64,000 bases of DNA from Zetaproteobacteria bacterium CG06_land_8_20_14_3_00_59_53 (GTDB lineage: Bacteria; Pseudomonadota; Zetaproteobacteria; Mariprofundales; Mariprofundaceae): positions 140,766 to 204,765 of the forward strand of contig PEWE01000030.1 in the NCBI GenBank assembly GCA_002779605.1, in the 5' to 3' direction. Made by a program: the position numbers and the translations under genes. The notes beneath the pieces were generated by a model. The model searched no databases, was not told the DNA's origin, and saw only the letters and a list, made by a program, of their open reading frames with translations. This document shows, piece by piece, positions 8,675 through 19,485 of the stretch (positions are counted from its first letter, which is position 1; every line of letters starts with the position of its first letter).

Positions 8675-10065
8675 GACCGTTGACCGCCCGCCGGACTACC
8701 CAGGTCTTTGCGCAGCGATGCCGCCAGACCGCCGATCGAGCCTGCCCCCATCAGCAGCACAACCCGCCCTTCGGCCAGTCCTTTGATTGCGATCTCGCGC
8801 GCTTCGTTCAGATCGGCACAGCTGCGCACATTGCGATGACCGCGCTGCTGCATGCCGCTTGCCATGATCTCGCTGTTCACCCCGTCGATTTCCTTCTCGC
8901 CGGCTGCATAAACAGGCAGCAGCACCACCTCGGCGGCATCGTCGAAGGCACCGAGGAACTCGTTCATCAGATCGCGGCTGCGGGTGTAGCGATGCGGCTG
9001 GAACAGCACCAGCACTTGCTCATCCGGCCAGCTCAGCCGTGCCGTCGCCAGGGTTGCCATGACCTCGGCCGGATGATGGCCGTAATCGTCCACCAGCGTG
9101 CCGCTACCCAGCTTTATGGTCTGGAAACGACGCTGGATTCCGGAGAAAGATTGCATGCCCTTGCAGATGGTCGGCATATCCATACCCAGTTCGCGCAACA
9201 CGGCCACGGCTGCCAGCGCGTTCTCGGCATTGTGATATCCCGGCATCGGCAGCTCGAAACTGACCTGCTCGCCGCCATCGGCATAACCGAAGGTGATGCG
9301 CTGACCGCCGGCGCGTGTCTCAATATCCAGAATATGGTAATCGGCCTGCGGACTGCGCCCGTAGGTGCTCACGGCCTTATGCAGGTCGTCGCGCAGCAGT
9401 GCCACATTGGGATGCTCATGATGCAGCACCGCCCGCCCGTAGAACGGCACGGAATTGACGAACTGGCGGAACGCGGCCAGCAGGTGATCGAAATCGCCAT
9501 AGTGATCCAGATGCTCGGGATCGATATTGCTGACCACGGCGATGGTCGGCGACAGACGCAGGAAAGAGCCATCGCTTTCATCGGCCTCGGCCACCAGATA
9601 GGGGCTTTCGCCCAGCCGCGAATTATCCCCGCTGGCGATCAGACGTCCGCCGATTACATAGGTCGGGTCCAGTCCTGCGACTTCCATACCGTGGGCGATC
9701 AGCGAGGTGATGGTGGTCTTGCCATGGCTTCCGGCCACCGCGATGCCCTGTTTCATGCGCATCAGTTCGGCCAGCATCTCGGCGCGCGGGATCACCGGGA
9801 TGCCCCGGGCCTGCGCCTCGACGATTTCCGCATTGTCCGGCTTGATGGCCGAAGATGCGACCACCACCTGGGCTTTGCCAAGCTGCCCGGCAGCATGCCC
9901 GACAAACACGGCGATACCCAGTGCACGCAGGCGCTCGACATTCGGGCTTTCCGCCGCATCCGAGCCCTGCACCGAGTATCCCTGATTATGCAGCACTTCG
10001 GCGATGCCGCTCATGCCGATACCGCCGATGCCGGTGAAATGGATGCATTGCACGCGACCTTTCAT
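8671..10065 (-). CDS. murC: UDP-N-acetylmuramate--L-alanine ligase
   Basis: 464 aa Mur ligase that adds L-Ala to UDP-MurNAc. The Rossmann motif TGIGGIGMSGIAEVL is near 11-25, the ATP loop GSHGKTT follows about 100 residues later, and HYGDFDH and DDYGHHPAEV are MurC signatures. The start at 10065 has GGAGGTGG upstream and overlaps the murG stop by 4 bp (ATGA); six extra codons upstream (MAGGGS) are excluded for this reason. Confidence 0.97.
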   Translation of the reverse strand: MKGRVQCIHFTGIGGIGMSGIAEVLHNQGYSVQGSDAAESPNVERLRALGIAVFVGHAAGQLGKAQVVVASSAIKPDNAEIVEAQARGIPVIPRAEMLAELMRMKQGIAVAGSHGKTTITSLIAHGMEVAGLDPTYVIGGRLIASGDNSRLGESPYLVAEADESDGSFLRLSPTIAVVSNIDPEHLDHYGDFDHLLAAFRQFVNSVPFYGRAVLHHEHPNVALLRDDLHKAVSTYGRSPQADYHILDIETRAGGQRITFGYADGGEQVSFELPMPGYHNAENALAAVAVLRELGMDMPTICKGMQSFSGIQRRFQTIKLGSGTLVDDYGHHPAEVMATLATARLSWPDEQVLVLFQPHRYTRSRDLMNEFLGAFDDAAEVVLLPVYAAGEKEIDGVNSEIMASGMQQRGHRNVRSCADLNEAREIAIKGLAEGRVVLLMGAGSIGGLAASLRKDLGSPAGGQRS

Positions 10066-11174
10066 ACTGCCACCTCCAGCCATGTGCCGAGCACACCGAG
10101 CATGCGCGCCTCGCTATCGGCGGGTTGTGCGCTGCGCGCCGCCTTGCTCATCGTCTCAAGCCGGCGGGGATCGAACAGCAACTCGCCGAGCACGCCTGCC
10201 AGACGTCCGGGGATGATGCCCTGCTGCTCGATGAGCAGTGCTCCACCTGCTGCCACCAGCGAGGCGGCATTATGGAACTGATGATTGTCGGCGGCATGCG
10301 GCAGCGGCACGAAGATACAAGGCAGGCCGACAGCCGCCGCTTCGCACACCGTCATCGCACCGGAGCGGGCCAGCATCAGATCGGCTGTGGCATACAAGGC
10401 CGGCATATCGCGGCAGAAATCCAGCACCTCGGCATCCACCCCTGCCCCGGCATACGCAGCCACCAGTTGCGGCACACGCCCGGCGGCACCGGCCACATGC
10501 GTGACCCGGAATTCGCGCCCGCTTTCAAGCAGCAGGCGGCAGGCATCGGGAAGATTTTCATTCAACACGGTGGCGCCCTGCGAACCGCCCAGCACGATCA
10601 GATGCGGCGGTTGCTTTAGCGAACGGCGCACGGCGCGGATCGCCGCACTGACCAGATTACCGGTGAATTCGGTTTTATCCTTTGGTAGCAGTCCGGATGC
10701 ATCGGCAAAGCCCAGCATGATCCGCCGGCTGAACTTCGCCAGCTTGCGGTTCACCAGCCCCGGTACGGCATTCTGTTCGTAGAGCACCACAGGGATGCGC
10801 GCCACAAAGGCGGCCAGCACGCCGGCCACGCTGGCATACCCGCCCACGCCGACCAGCAACTGCGGCTTGTTGCCGCGCCACTGACGGATGATGGCCAGCA
10901 CCGCACGCGGCAACTCCCAAGCCAGCACGCGCAACTTCTGAGCCAGACCTGCGCCCTGCACGCTGTGCATGGTCAACAGGAACACCTCTTCGCCGCGCTC
11001 GGGCAGCAGCTTCGCCTCAATGCCGCGCTCTGCACCGATAAAGGACACCTTCATATCCGGCCAGCGGCGACGCACCGCGTCCGCCAGCGCCAGCGCCGGG
11101 AACACATGCCCGCCGGTGCCGCCACCGGCGATGCACAGCTGCCGGGAAGAGGAAGGATGCTGCATGCCGTTCAT
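10062..11174 (-). CDS. murG: Lipid II synthase MurG (GlcNAc transferase)
   Basis: 370 aa GT-B glycosyltransferase that adds GlcNAc to lipid I at the inner face of the cytoplasmic membrane. The donor-domain glycine motif GGGTGGHVFPALALA is at about 18-32, and GGSQGA and ARSGAMTVCEAAAVGLPCIFVPLP mark the C-terminal UDP-GlcNAc site. It shares ATGA overlaps with ftsW and murC. Confidence 0.97.
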   Translation of the reverse strand: MNGMQHPSSSRQLCIAGGGTGGHVFPALALADAVRRRWPDMKVSFIGAERGIEAKLLPERGEEVFLLTMHSVQGAGLAQKLRVLAWELPRAVLAIIRQWRGNKPQLLVGVGGYASVAGVLAAFVARIPVVLYEQNAVPGLVNRKLAKFSRRIMLGFADASGLLPKDKTEFTGNLVSAAIRAVRRSLKQPPHLIVLGGSQGATVLNENLPDACRLLLESGREFRVTHVAGAAGRVPQLVAAYAGAGVDAEVLDFCRDMPALYATADLMLARSGAMTVCEAAAVGLPCIFVPLPHAADNHQFHNAASLVAAGGALLIEQQGIIPGRLAGVLGELLFDPRRLETMSKAARSAQPADSEARMLGVLGTWLEVAV

Positions 11175-12331
11175 GCCTTCGCCCCGGATAACGGCTTGCG
11201 GGCTTCATGTGCCCTGCCGCCGTCGCGCTGCATGTTCTGCGCCTGATGCCGCTGCACGGAAAAGATCAGGCCGAGCAGAATGCAGGCACCGAACAGCGCG
11301 CTGCCGCCGTAGGACATCAGCGGCATCGGCATGCCCTTGGTCGGCATCACGCCCATGGCGGCACCGAGGTTGATAAAGAAGGTGGTAGCCAACAGCGTCA
11401 CACAGCCGACCACGATCAGCCGCTGGAACACATCCGGGGTCTTGCGGGCCAACTGCATACCGCGCATCAACATCACGCCGAACAGCAGGATCAGCGCGAA
11501 CATGCCAGGCATGCCGAGTTCTTCGCCGATGACAGCGGAAATGAAATCGGTGAACGGCTCCGGCAGGTAGAACAGCTTCTGCACACCCTGACCAAGACCT
11601 GCGCCATGCACCCCGCCCACCCCGAAGGCGACCATCGACTGCAGCAACTGATAGCCGCTGCCCAGCGGATCGGCCCAAGGATCGACAAAGCTCAGGAAGC
11701 GTTTCACGCGATACGGCTCGGCCAGCATGATGATGATACCAACCGGTACCACACTGCCGACCATCAGACTCAGATGCCTTAGCGGTACGCCACCGACGAA
11801 CCACATGCTCACGCACAGGGCCACCAGCAGCACGGAGCTGCCGAAATCCGGCTGCACCAGCAGCAATACGACTGCGACCAGCAGCACCACCAGCATCGGG
11901 GCAAGTCCGGTCGAGAAATATTTCATACGCTCGGGAAAGGCGGTCATGTAGTAGGCCATGTAGATCACCACCACCGGCTTGAGCAGTTCCACCGGTTGCA
12001 GGGTCAGTCCGAGCAGCGAGAACCAGCGGCGTGCGCCGTTGATCTCCATGCCGATCCCGGGGATCAGCACCAGCGCCATCAACAACAGTGCAAATCCGAG
12101 CAGCGGCATGATCATGGCCTTCCACCAGTCCGCCTCGATACGCGATACGCCCCACATCAGTAGCAGGCCTATGGGCACATACACCGCCCAATGCCCGATG
12201 ATCCGATAGGCATCACCATAGCGCACTGCCGAAATGCTCATGCTGGAACTGGCCACCATCAACAGACTGGAAGCCAGCATGGCAAGCACGCAGGTCAGCA
12301 GCACCGGATCGAAAGGAGCAAGGCGCCTCAC
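11171..12331 (-). CDS. ftsW: SEDS peptidoglycan glycosyltransferase FtsW
   Basis: 386 aa polytopic membrane protein with about ten hydrophobic segments. It is the division-specific SEDS polymerase that works with FtsI. Family motifs visible are the central QPDFGSSVLL and a GMQLA stretch, plus a late MPLMSYGGSALF. The start is a GTG that overlaps the murD stop as GTGA. It sits between murD and murG, the classical place. Confidence 0.96.
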   Translation of the reverse strand: MRRLAPFDPVLLTCVLAMLASSLLMVASSSMSISAVRYGDAYRIIGHWAVYVPIGLLLMWGVSRIEADWWKAMIMPLLGFALLLMALVLIPGIGMEINGARRWFSLLGLTLQPVELLKPVVVIYMAYYMTAFPERMKYFSTGLAPMLVVLLVAVVLLLVQPDFGSSVLLVALCVSMWFVGGVPLRHLSLMVGSVVPVGIIIMLAEPYRVKRFLSFVDPWADPLGSGYQLLQSMVAFGVGGVHGAGLGQGVQKLFYLPEPFTDFISAVIGEELGMPGMFALILLFGVMLMRGMQLARKTPDVFQRLIVVGCVTLLATTFFINLGAAMGVMPTKGMPMPLMSYGGSALFGACILLGLIFSVQRHQAQNMQRDGGRAHEARKPLSGAKA

Positions 12332-13692
12332 GGCTTCTTCTCCAGCGAAGCCACGGCGGCACAGAAACTGCGCCCGCGGTCGGCGTAATCCTTGAACTGG
12401 TCCATACTGGCAGCCGCCGGACTGAGCAGCACCGGCAGGTCCAGACTGCTGCGACCGGCCTGCACCACAGCCTCGTCGATATGCGTCACCACGCGGTAGT
12501 TCACATCCGCATCTTCAAGCATGGCGGCAAATGGACGCGGATCGGCACCGATGACAAAAGCCAGCGCCACATGCTTCTGCACCTCCGGCATCATGGGCAT
12601 CAGATCCAGCCCTTTGGTCAGGCCGCCGCACACCCAGATGACCTTGTCGAAGGAGTTGAGAGCGGCCACAGCGGCATCCGGATTGGTGGCCTTGGAATCG
12701 TCATACCAGGCCTTGCCGGACACCTTGCCGACATAGCGCAGGCGATGATCCAGCCCGCGGAATGCCGTCAGGGCCTCGGATATCACTGCGGCTGAGACCC
12801 CGGCATCGGCAGCGCCCTGCGCGGCCACGGCCAGATTGATCTGCTGATGCTCGCCGCGCACCTTCACCTGATCGATGGCGATCTCATGCACCTTATCCCC
12901 GCAGCGCCAGAAGATACGGCGGTTACCAGGTTCACCGAGCAGACCGGCATAGGCCTCGCCACTGTGCTGTACCGCTCCGAAACGCCGCACCTCCACGCCC
13001 TTCTCGCCCAGATGCCAGGCTGTGTCGTTCCAGTGCTGATCAACCGGCAGCATCGCGATATCGCCCTGACACTGCTGCTCGAACAAGCGCAGCTTGGCGG
13101 CCTCATATTCGACCATACTGCTATGCATATCTGCATGATCCGGCTGGATATTCAACAACACCGCCCAGCTGGGGTGAATACCGCGGCAACGCTCCAGCTG
13201 AAAACTGGACAGCTCCAACACCGCACGCGGTGAAAGCTCCGGTTTGGACAGCATATCCAGCATCGGAACGCCGATGTTGCCGCCAATCTCCACCCCGCCC
13301 GGTAACACCTCCAGAATCTGGCCCATCAGATGCGCCACGGTGCTCTTGCCGTTGGTTCCGGTCACCGCCATCAGGCTTCCGTGGAAGTTCTCGTGAAAGA
13401 AATCGAGATCACCGAGCAGCTCCACACCGGCAGCCTTCGCCTCTTCCAGTGCCGGGTGATGCCATGGGATGCCCGGACTGACAATCAAGCGCCCGAACTG
13501 TTTCAGAACACTGCCCTGCAAGGCGCCGCTGCGCAGGGTGCCGGCGATATCCCCGGGCAGCACTGTCATTTTCTCGTCAAAAGCGATGTAGGCAATGTGC
13601 CGCGCATCGAGGAAGCGGGCCACCGAGCAACCGGTGCGGCCCATGCCGATGATCGCCACGTCGGGGGAGGAGGTGTTCATAACGTCGCTCAT
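12328..13692 (-). CDS. murD: UDP-N-acetylmuramoylalanine--D-glutamate ligase
   Basis: 454 aa Mur ligase that adds D-Glu. The N-terminal [17 protein letters not shown] binds UDP, the ATP loop is [12 protein letters not shown], and [10 protein letters not shown] and [10 protein letters not shown] are family motifs. The open frame extends 79 codons upstream inside mraY, but the ATGA overlap with the mraY stop at 13689-13692 marks the likely start. A second ATG four codons later (13680) is possible; neither has a strong Shine-Dalgarno. Confidence 0.95.
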   Translation of the reverse strand: MSDVMNTSSPDVAIIGMGRTGCSVARFLDARHIAYIAFDEKMTVLPGDIAGTLRSGALQGSVLKQFGRLIVSPGIPWHHPALEEAKAAGVELLGDLDFFHENFHGSLMAVTGTNGKSTVAHLMGQILEVLPGGVEIGGNIGVPMLDMLSKPELSPRAVLELSSFQLERCRGIHPSWAVLLNIQPDHADMHSSMVEYEAAKLRLFEQQCQGDIAMLPVDQHWNDTAWHLGEKGVEVRRFGAVQHSGEAYAGLLGEPGNRRIFWRCGDKVHEIAIDQVKVRGEHQQINLAVAAQGAADAGVSAAVISEALTAFRGLDHRLRYVGKVSGKAWYDDSKATNPDAAVAALNSFDKVIWVCGGLTKGLDLMPMMPEVQKHVALAFVIGADPRPFAAMLEDADVNYRVVTHIDEAVVQAGRSSLDLPVLLSPAAASMDQFKDYADRGRSFCAAVASLEKKP

Positions 13693-14759
13693 CGCAGCTT
13701 CAACGTGGACAGGGCCACGAGTGCCAGAAGAAATGCGATGATCCAGAAGCGGACAATGACCTTGGGCTCGGCCCAGCCCTTGAGTTCGAAGTGGTGGTGG
13801 ATCGGTGCCATGCGGAACACCCGCTTGCCGGTCAGTTTGAATGAGGCCACCTGCACCATCACGCTGACGGCCTCCAGCACGAACAGGCCGCCGGCAATGG
13901 CCAGCAGCAGCTGCTGATGCACTGCGCATGCCACGAAACCGAGCGCACCGCCCAGCGCCAGCGCGCCGACATCACCCATGAACACCTGCGCCGGATAGGT
14001 GTTGAACCACAGGAAACCGAGGCATGCCCCGACCATCGCCCCGCAGAAAATGGTCAGTTCGCCAGCACCCGGCACATACGGGATCAGCAGGTAATCGGCG
14101 AATGTCGCATGCCCTGTCACATATACGATCACGGCCAACGCGATGGCCACCATGAAGGTCGGCGCAACGGCCAGACCATCCAGACCATCGGTCAGGTTCA
14201 CTGCATTGGATGAACCGACCAGCACCAGCACGACGAACGGGACGTACCAGATGCCCATATCCCACTGCGTCTTGAAGAATGGGATATCCACCACCGGGGA
14301 GGTGAATTGCACGAGCAGATAGGCGGCGATACCACCGATCAACACCTGCATGAACAATTTCCAGCGACCGGCCAGACCCTTCGGATTGGCGCGGATGATC
14401 TTCAGGTAGTCGTCGTACCAACCGATCAACCCGTAACCCAGGGTGACGAACAGTGCCAGCCAGATAAATCCGTTTCCCATATCCGCCCACAGCAGCGTGG
14501 AGATGGTCAGCACCAGCAGGATCAGGGCGCCGCCCATGGTCGGCGTCCCGGCCTTGGCCAGATGCGTGGACGGACCGTCGGAGCGGATCGGCTGCCCCTT
14601 GACCTGATAGGTCTTCATGCGGCGGATGAATCCCGGCCCCATGATCCAGCACAACACCAGCGCAGTGATCAGCGCATACACCGTGCGGAAGGTGATGTAC
14701 TGGAAGAGGTTGAAGATCGGATACTGCTCGTGCAGCGGATACAGCAGATTAAACAGCAT
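13689..14759 (-). CDS. mraY: Phospho-MurNAc-pentapeptide transferase
   Basis: 356 aa integral membrane enzyme with about ten membrane segments that makes lipid I on undecaprenyl phosphate. Signatures include [25 protein letters not shown] (catalytic aspartates), [10 protein letters not shown] and the C-terminal [23 protein letters not shown] lies 5 nt before the ATG at 14759. The start overlaps the end of murF by 11 bp. Confidence 0.97.
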   Translation of the reverse strand: MLFNLLYPLHEQYPIFNLFQYITFRTVYALITALVLCWIMGPGFIRRMKTYQVKGQPIRSDGPSTHLAKAGTPTMGGALILLVLTISTLLWADMGNGFIWLALFVTLGYGLIGWYDDYLKIIRANPKGLAGRWKLFMQVLIGGIAAYLLVQFTSPVVDIPFFKTQWDMGIWYVPFVVLVLVGSSNAVNLTDGLDGLAVAPTFMVAIALAVIVYVTGHATFADYLLIPYVPGAGELTIFCGAMVGACLGFLWFNTYPAQVFMGDVGALALGGALGFVACAVHQQLLLAIAGGLFVLEAVSVMVQVASFKLTGKRVFRMAPIHHHFELKGWAEPKVIVRFWIIAFLLALVALSTLKLR

Positions 14760-16092
14760 CACCACCCTCCTTCAGAGCATCAATCACCCGCTCCATACGC
14801 ATGCAGCGACTTCCCTTGACCAGCAGCGTATCGTTTTCGTTCAATCCCATCCCCCGCAGAGCCTTTTCAACCGACCCGACATCATCCATGTGCCGCGCAC
14901 CGGCATGGCTTGCCGCCAGATACCGCATCTGCGCGCCGAGCAGCAGCACCGCATCCAGGCCATCCACGCGCAGGCCGGCATGCAGTGCTGCCGAATCCCT
15001 GCCCAGCTCGGCCATATCGCCGAGCACGGCGATGCGCCGTCCGGAAAGGCTGCGCAGGGTATCGAGCGCTGCCTGCATCGAAACGGGGTTGGCGTTGTAA
15101 CTGTCGTCCAGCACGGTGCAACCGCCCGTTCCCTTCAGGCTCTTCAAGCGACCGCCCACCGGCTGCCAGTTCTGCATGGCATCGGCCGATTCGCACAACG
15201 TGGCGAGACCGAGGCGGATAACGATACTGGCAGCCAGTGCGGCATCTGCAGCCCAGTGCCTGGCCGGCAGGGCAAGCTCGAGTGCCGCCTGTTCTGTGCC
15301 GCGCTGCAGACGCACGGCGCAACCGTTCATCTCCCAGCGCACAACGGCATCATCGTCGCTGTCCATATCAAGCAGCATCACACCATCAGGCAGTGTCCTG
15401 TTGCCGAGCAGTGCTTTCACACCATGCCCGAGCACAGCACAACCACCGGCTGCAACCGCATCCAGCAGCAAGGCCTTTTCCGCAGCCACACCGGCCAGAC
15501 TTCCCAACCCTTCGGCATGCGCCGCTGCGATTCCGGTGATCACTGCCACATCGGGGCGGACCATACCGGCCAGGCGCTGCATCTCGCCGGGCTCACTGAT
15601 GCCGCATTCGATGATGGCGGCATCATCCTCCGTGCTGACACGCAACAGGGTCTGCGGCACACCGATCAGATTGTTGTCGTTGCTGCGCGTGGCCGTCAGA
15701 CGCAGCCCCTTGTGCTGCAGCATATGTTCAAGCATCGAGCGCAGCGTTGTCTTGCCGTAGGAGCCGGTGATGGCAACCACCGGCAGGGAAAGCTTCTTGC
15801 GCCAGCCGCCCGCGATATCGCCGAAAGCCAGCAGAGAATCGCCAACCTCAAGCTGCGGCACATGCATCCCCTGCCAGACGCGCATACCGGCCGAATCGCC
15901 GATCAATGCCGAGGCACCCCGCTGCACCGCTTCGGCGGCAAAGGCATGGCCGTCGAAGTTCGGACCGCTCAGGGCCACAAACGCATCTCCGGGGTTGAGC
16001 CTGCGGGTATCGGTCGTCACACCGGTGAGCATCACGGGCGGCGCACCGTGCCAGCGCCCGGCGGTGCAGGTTTGCAGGTCGAGGCCGCTCAT
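14749..16092 (-). CDS. murF: UDP-MurNAc-tripeptide--D-Ala-D-Ala ligase
   Basis: 447 aa Mur ligase that adds the D-Ala-D-Ala made by Ddl, completing the UDP-MurNAc-pentapeptide. ATP loop [15 protein letters not shown], then [12 protein letters not shown] and the C-terminal [15 protein letters not shown] are MurF markers. The start at 16092 overlaps the murE stop as ATGA and has CAGGG 8 nt upstream; an ATG two codons earlier is also possible. Confidence 0.97.
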   Translation of the reverse strand: MSGLDLQTCTAGRWHGAPPVMLTGVTTDTRRLNPGDAFVALSGPNFDGHAFAAEAVQRGASALIGDSAGMRVWQGMHVPQLEVGDSLLAFGDIAGGWRKKLSLPVVAITGSYGKTTLRSMLEHMLQHKGLRLTATRSNDNNLIGVPQTLLRVSTEDDAAIIECGISEPGEMQRLAGMVRPDVAVITGIAAAHAEGLGSLAGVAAEKALLLDAVAAGGCAVLGHGVKALLGNRTLPDGVMLLDMDSDDDAVVRWEMNGCAVRLQRGTEQAALELALPARHWAADAALAASIVIRLGLATLCESADAMQNWQPVGGRLKSLKGTGGCTVLDDSYNANPVSMQAALDTLRSLSGRRIAVLGDMAELGRDSAALHAGLRVDGLDAVLLLGAQMRYLAASHAGARHMDDVGSVEKALRGMGLNENDTLLVKGSRCMRMERVIDALKEGGDAV

Positions 16093-17615
16093 GCGCATGC
16101 CCTGAATTCCGTCATACCGGATTTTTCGTGCAGCGCATCCGATGCGATACCCGCATCGCTCCACGCCAGCCGCCTGCCGCCGATCTCCATGTAGTCCTCA
16201 TGACCCTTGCCGGCGATCACCAGCACATCACCGGGCTGCATCGCCGCGACCGCCGACTGGATAGCTGATTCGCGATTCAATTCCAGATGCACCTCGGCCG
16301 GATACGGGTGCGGCATGCCGGATTCGACCTCCGAGGCGATCAATTCTGGCAGCTCGCCGCGCGGATTGTCCGAGGTCAACCACACCACATCGGCCAGTTG
16401 CACGGCGATGCGCCCCATCTGCGGACGTTTTTCGCGGTCCCGCTCGCCACCGCATCCGAACACCACGATCAGATGCTTTTCGGCCAGCCGACGGGCCGAT
16501 TGCAGACATGCCTGCAGAGCCTCCGGGGTATGTGCATAATCCACATACACCTGCCAGCGACCGATATTCATCGCCTGCATGCGCCCCGGTGGTGCACTGA
16601 TGCCGGTCAGCAGTTCCGGAAGTTCACTGAAACCCACCCCGGCCTGCATCAGTATCAGGGCCACACAGGCTATGTTCACCGCATGGAATTCGCCCAGCGG
16701 GATCTCGTCGATGACCAGCTCTGCATGCTTGCGCTTCAAGCGCAGCATACCCGGCAGCTCCTGTTCCCAGGCCAGTTCCACATCGTCACGGAACAGACCA
16801 TGCCCGAAACGCGTTGCGCCGCGCGGCAGACGCTCAAGCACGCCTGGCTGGTCGGCATTGCCCACAGCACAGGCCCCGCTTTCAATCACGGATGCGATGA
16901 ACGATTGCTTGATCGCGGCATAGGCCTCGAATCCGCCGTGATCCTGCAGGTGATCGTGGCCCAGCGTCGTCCATGCAGCACCGCTGAACGGCAGACCGGC
17001 AATACGCCCCTGCGCGATACCATGCGATGACACCTCGCAGCACATCGCCGCCACTCCCTGCCGTGTCGCCGCAGCCAGCAATCCATGCAGGGTCAGAAGC
17101 GACGGTGTGGTATTGCCGATATCGGCAAAGCTGCCATCTTCACGCACCCAACCCAGCGTACCCACCGCCCAGCTCCTGCCGAAGTGGCGTTGGCAGGCCT
17201 CGCGCAACATCCACGCCACGCTGGTCTTGCCGTCGGTGCCGGTGATTCCGAACAAACGGACCTTGGTCTTCTGCGTGGCAAACCAGCGACGCAACAAGGC
17301 ACCGAGACTCTCCATGTCCGGAAACAACAGCTGCGGCAATGAACTGTCGATCTCATGAACACCCACAACGATCATGCAGGACGCGCCATGTTCTGCCGCA
17401 GCCTTCGCATAAACAGCCGCATCCTTGACCGCCCTCGGCATGCACAGAAAAGCTTCGCCCGACCTGATGCTGCGCGAGTCGTCACACATGCCGCAGACCA
17501 GTGCATCGCCGCTCAACTCACCGGCACCTGCCGCCAGCTCGGAGAGCATGCGGGCCGGCAGATCGCCGATCATTTCTTTGAGCTCAAGCAGCGGGGCGCG
17601 CTTCGTGTCACTCAT
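16089..17615 (-). CDS. murE: UDP-MurNAc-L-Ala-D-Glu--diaminopimelate ligase
   Basis: 508 aa Mur ligase. ATP loop GITGTDGKTSVAWML and the late SDNPRGE motif are seen. DNPR is the established signature for meso-diaminopimelate (lysine-type enzymes have DNPA), so the stem peptide should be of the common Gram-negative kind. Start at 17615 follows GGAGGTG and lies 8 bp inside the end of ftsI. Ten extra upstream codons are excluded because they lack similarity. Confidence 0.97.
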   Translation of the reverse strand: MSDTKRAPLLELKEMIGDLPARMLSELAAGAGELSGDALVCGMCDDSRSIRSGEAFLCMPRAVKDAAVYAKAAAEHGASCMIVVGVHEIDSSLPQLLFPDMESLGALLRRWFATQKTKVRLFGITGTDGKTSVAWMLREACQRHFGRSWAVGTLGWVREDGSFADIGNTTPSLLTLHGLLAAATRQGVAAMCCEVSSHGIAQGRIAGLPFSGAAWTTLGHDHLQDHGGFEAYAAIKQSFIASVIESGACAVGNADQPGVLERLPRGATRFGHGLFRDDVELAWEQELPGMLRLKRKHAELVIDEIPLGEFHAVNIACVALILMQAGVGFSELPELLTGISAPPGRMQAMNIGRWQVYVDYAHTPEALQACLQSARRLAEKHLIVVFGCGGERDREKRPQMGRIAVQLADVVWLTSDNPRGELPELIASEVESGMPHPYPAEVHLELNRESAIQSAVAAMQPGDVLVIAGKGHEDYMEIGGRRLAWSDAGIASDALHEKSGMTEFRACA

Positions 17616-19485
17616 TGAGCCACACCTCCAACGCACCGTTGCCATCCAGATGACTCAGGGCCACCGGCTTCTGACGCACCACCCAACCCCTGCCGTGCAC
17701 CTGCAACTGATAGCCGTTCTGCACCGCCAGCCGGCGCACCTCGCGCAGCGATTTGCCGTACAGCGACGGCACCTCGCCCTGATTGCCCGGTTCGGACTTC
17801 GGCTGCTCGACCGAAGCCAGCATGCCCTGCCATTGCGATTCCTTCTCGGGGGGCACACCCAGATAGGGTAGCGCAGCCGATGCGATGCGCCGGAAGATCG
17901 GTGCCGCCACGGTGCCGCCGTAGATACTGCCCTGCGGCTCATCCACCATCACGGCGATGACCAGCTGCGGATCATCGGCCGGCACAGCCCCTGCGAACAC
18001 GGCTGTGAACTTACCCTTGGAATATCCGCCCCTCGGCGACGGCTTCTGCGCCGTACCGGTCTTGCCGGCCACGCGATATCCCACCGGCACGGCATTCATA
18101 CCTGTTCCGTCCGGCCCCGTGGCGTGCTCCATCATGCGCATCACCACGCGCGCCACCTGCTCGCTCATCACGCGATAAGGCGGCTCGACTTCATCGCCAT
18201 GAATCAACTTCGGAGACACATGCATACCGCCATTGGCTAAAACGGAAAATGCCGCTGCAAGCTGCAACGGCGTCACGGCAATCCCCTGACCGAAGGCAAT
18301 GGTGGCGGTTTCTACTGGCCCCCAACCATCGAAAGGCGGCAGTATACCCGGAGATTCACCGCTTAAACCGATCCCGGGCCGCTGCCCGAAACCGACAGAT
18401 TCAAGCATCGTTCCCAATTTCTGCGAGCCGATATCCAGCGCGATCTTGGCAGCACAGATATTACTGGAGCGCACCAGCATACCGGTCATATCCAGCCAGC
18501 CTTCGGGATGCACATCGTGGATCACATAATCGGCCACCCGATAACTGCCGTTCTCGCAGTAGATCAGCGAATCTCGCTTCCAGTGATCGGTTTGCAAAGC
18601 GGCGGCAGCGGCGAACGGCTTGAGCACCGAGCCCGGTTCGAACATGTCGGTGACCGCGCGGTTGCGCCAGTCCTTCGGACGATAATTGCGGTAGTCGTTC
18701 GGGTTGAAGCCCGGCCAGCTCACCATGGCCAGCACTGCACCGTCGGATGGCCGCATCACCACCACCGAACCACCCTTGGCATCCTGCGCCTCGATTCCCT
18801 CGGCGAGCGCCGCATAACTCATGCTCTGTATGGTGGCATCGATATACAACTGAACCTTGCCACCCATCTTCGGTTCGTTCAGCCAGCGCGCTCCCGGCAG
18901 GTAATGGCCTCGCGCATCGCGCTGCACATGCTTGCGACCCTCCACACCGACCAGTTGATCGTCCTGACTGTGTTCCAGACCTTCCAGACCGTGCCCGTCC
19001 ATACCGACAAAACCCAGCAGATGCCCGGTGGCCGGGCCAAGCGGGTTGAACCGGCGCCATTCGGTTTCTTCACGAACACCGGGAATATCCAGCGCATCGA
19101 CGGCACGCGCCCTGGCCGGATCGATCTGCCGGGCCAGCCAGACAAAGCCCGGACGCTTCAGGCTTGCAACCACACGCGTCTCGGGAAGACCCAGTGCCCT
19201 AGCCAGCTCCGGAATCCTGTCTTTCGGCACATCCCGACCGACTGCGGCGATGGACGGCACCTGAATACTCTCGGCCAGCACGCGCCCCTGCACATCGAGC
19301 ACCGGCCCGCGCGGCGCCTGCACCGTGTACTGACGTTCACGCTGCTTGTCGGCCAGATCCTGCAGGCGGTCGGCCTGCACCCATTGCAGATCCACCACGC
19401 GCACCAGCAGCAACACCAGACCGAGCACGATCATGCCGGTCAGCGCATCGATGCGGCGACGCAGGAAGATATCCGGCTTACTCAC
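17608..19485 (-). CDS. ftsI: Septal transpeptidase FtsI (PBP3) with a C-terminal PASTA-like domain
   Basis: 625 aa class B penicillin-binding protein that crosslinks septal peptidoglycan. A short basic tail and one membrane anchor (about 16-36) lead to the dimerisation domain (RGPVLDVQGRVLA) and the transpeptidase: active-site SVLK in GSVLKPFAAAA, SSN in RSSNICAAK, and KTG in VAGKTGTAQKP. After the transpeptidase, the last 60 residues (VPSLYGKSLREVRRLAVQNG onward) resemble a PASTA domain, usual in Gram-positive PBPs and some alpha-, delta- and other proteobacterial ones but absent from E. coli FtsI. The start is GTG, overlapping the ftsL stop as GTGA. Confidence 0.96.
   Translation of the reverse strand: MSKPDIFLRRRIDALTGMIVLGLVLLLVRVVDLQWVQADRLQDLADKQRERQYTVQAPRGPVLDVQGRVLAESIQVPSIAAVGRDVPKDRIPELARALGLPETRVVASLKRPGFVWLARQIDPARARAVDALDIPGVREETEWRRFNPLGPATGHLLGFVGMDGHGLEGLEHSQDDQLVGVEGRKHVQRDARGHYLPGARWLNEPKMGGKVQLYIDATIQSMSYAALAEGIEAQDAKGGSVVVMRPSDGAVLAMVSWPGFNPNDYRNYRPKDWRNRAVTDMFEPGSVLKPFAAAAALQTDHWKRDSLIYCENGSYRVADYVIHDVHPEGWLDMTGMLVRSSNICAAKIALDIGSQKLGTMLESVGFGQRPGIGLSGESPGILPPFDGWGPVETATIAFGQGIAVTPLQLAAAFSVLANGGMHVSPKLIHGDEVEPPYRVMSEQVARVVMRMMEHATGPDGTGMNAVPVGYRVAGKTGTAQKPSPRGGYSKGKFTAVFAGAVPADDPQLVIAVMVDEPQGSIYGGTVAAPIFRRIASAALPYLGVPPEKESQWQGMLASVEQPKSEPGNQGEVPSLYGKSLREVRRLAVQNGYQLQVHGRGWVVRQKPVALSHLDGNGALEVWLNE

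Noticed and set aside
8680..10281. Long plus-strand open frame (533 codons) opposite murC and murG
   Set aside because: Lies antisense to two clear Mur genes and has a His/Gln/Arg-rich composition typical of the reverse frame of GC-rich genes; no domain or ribosome binding site.
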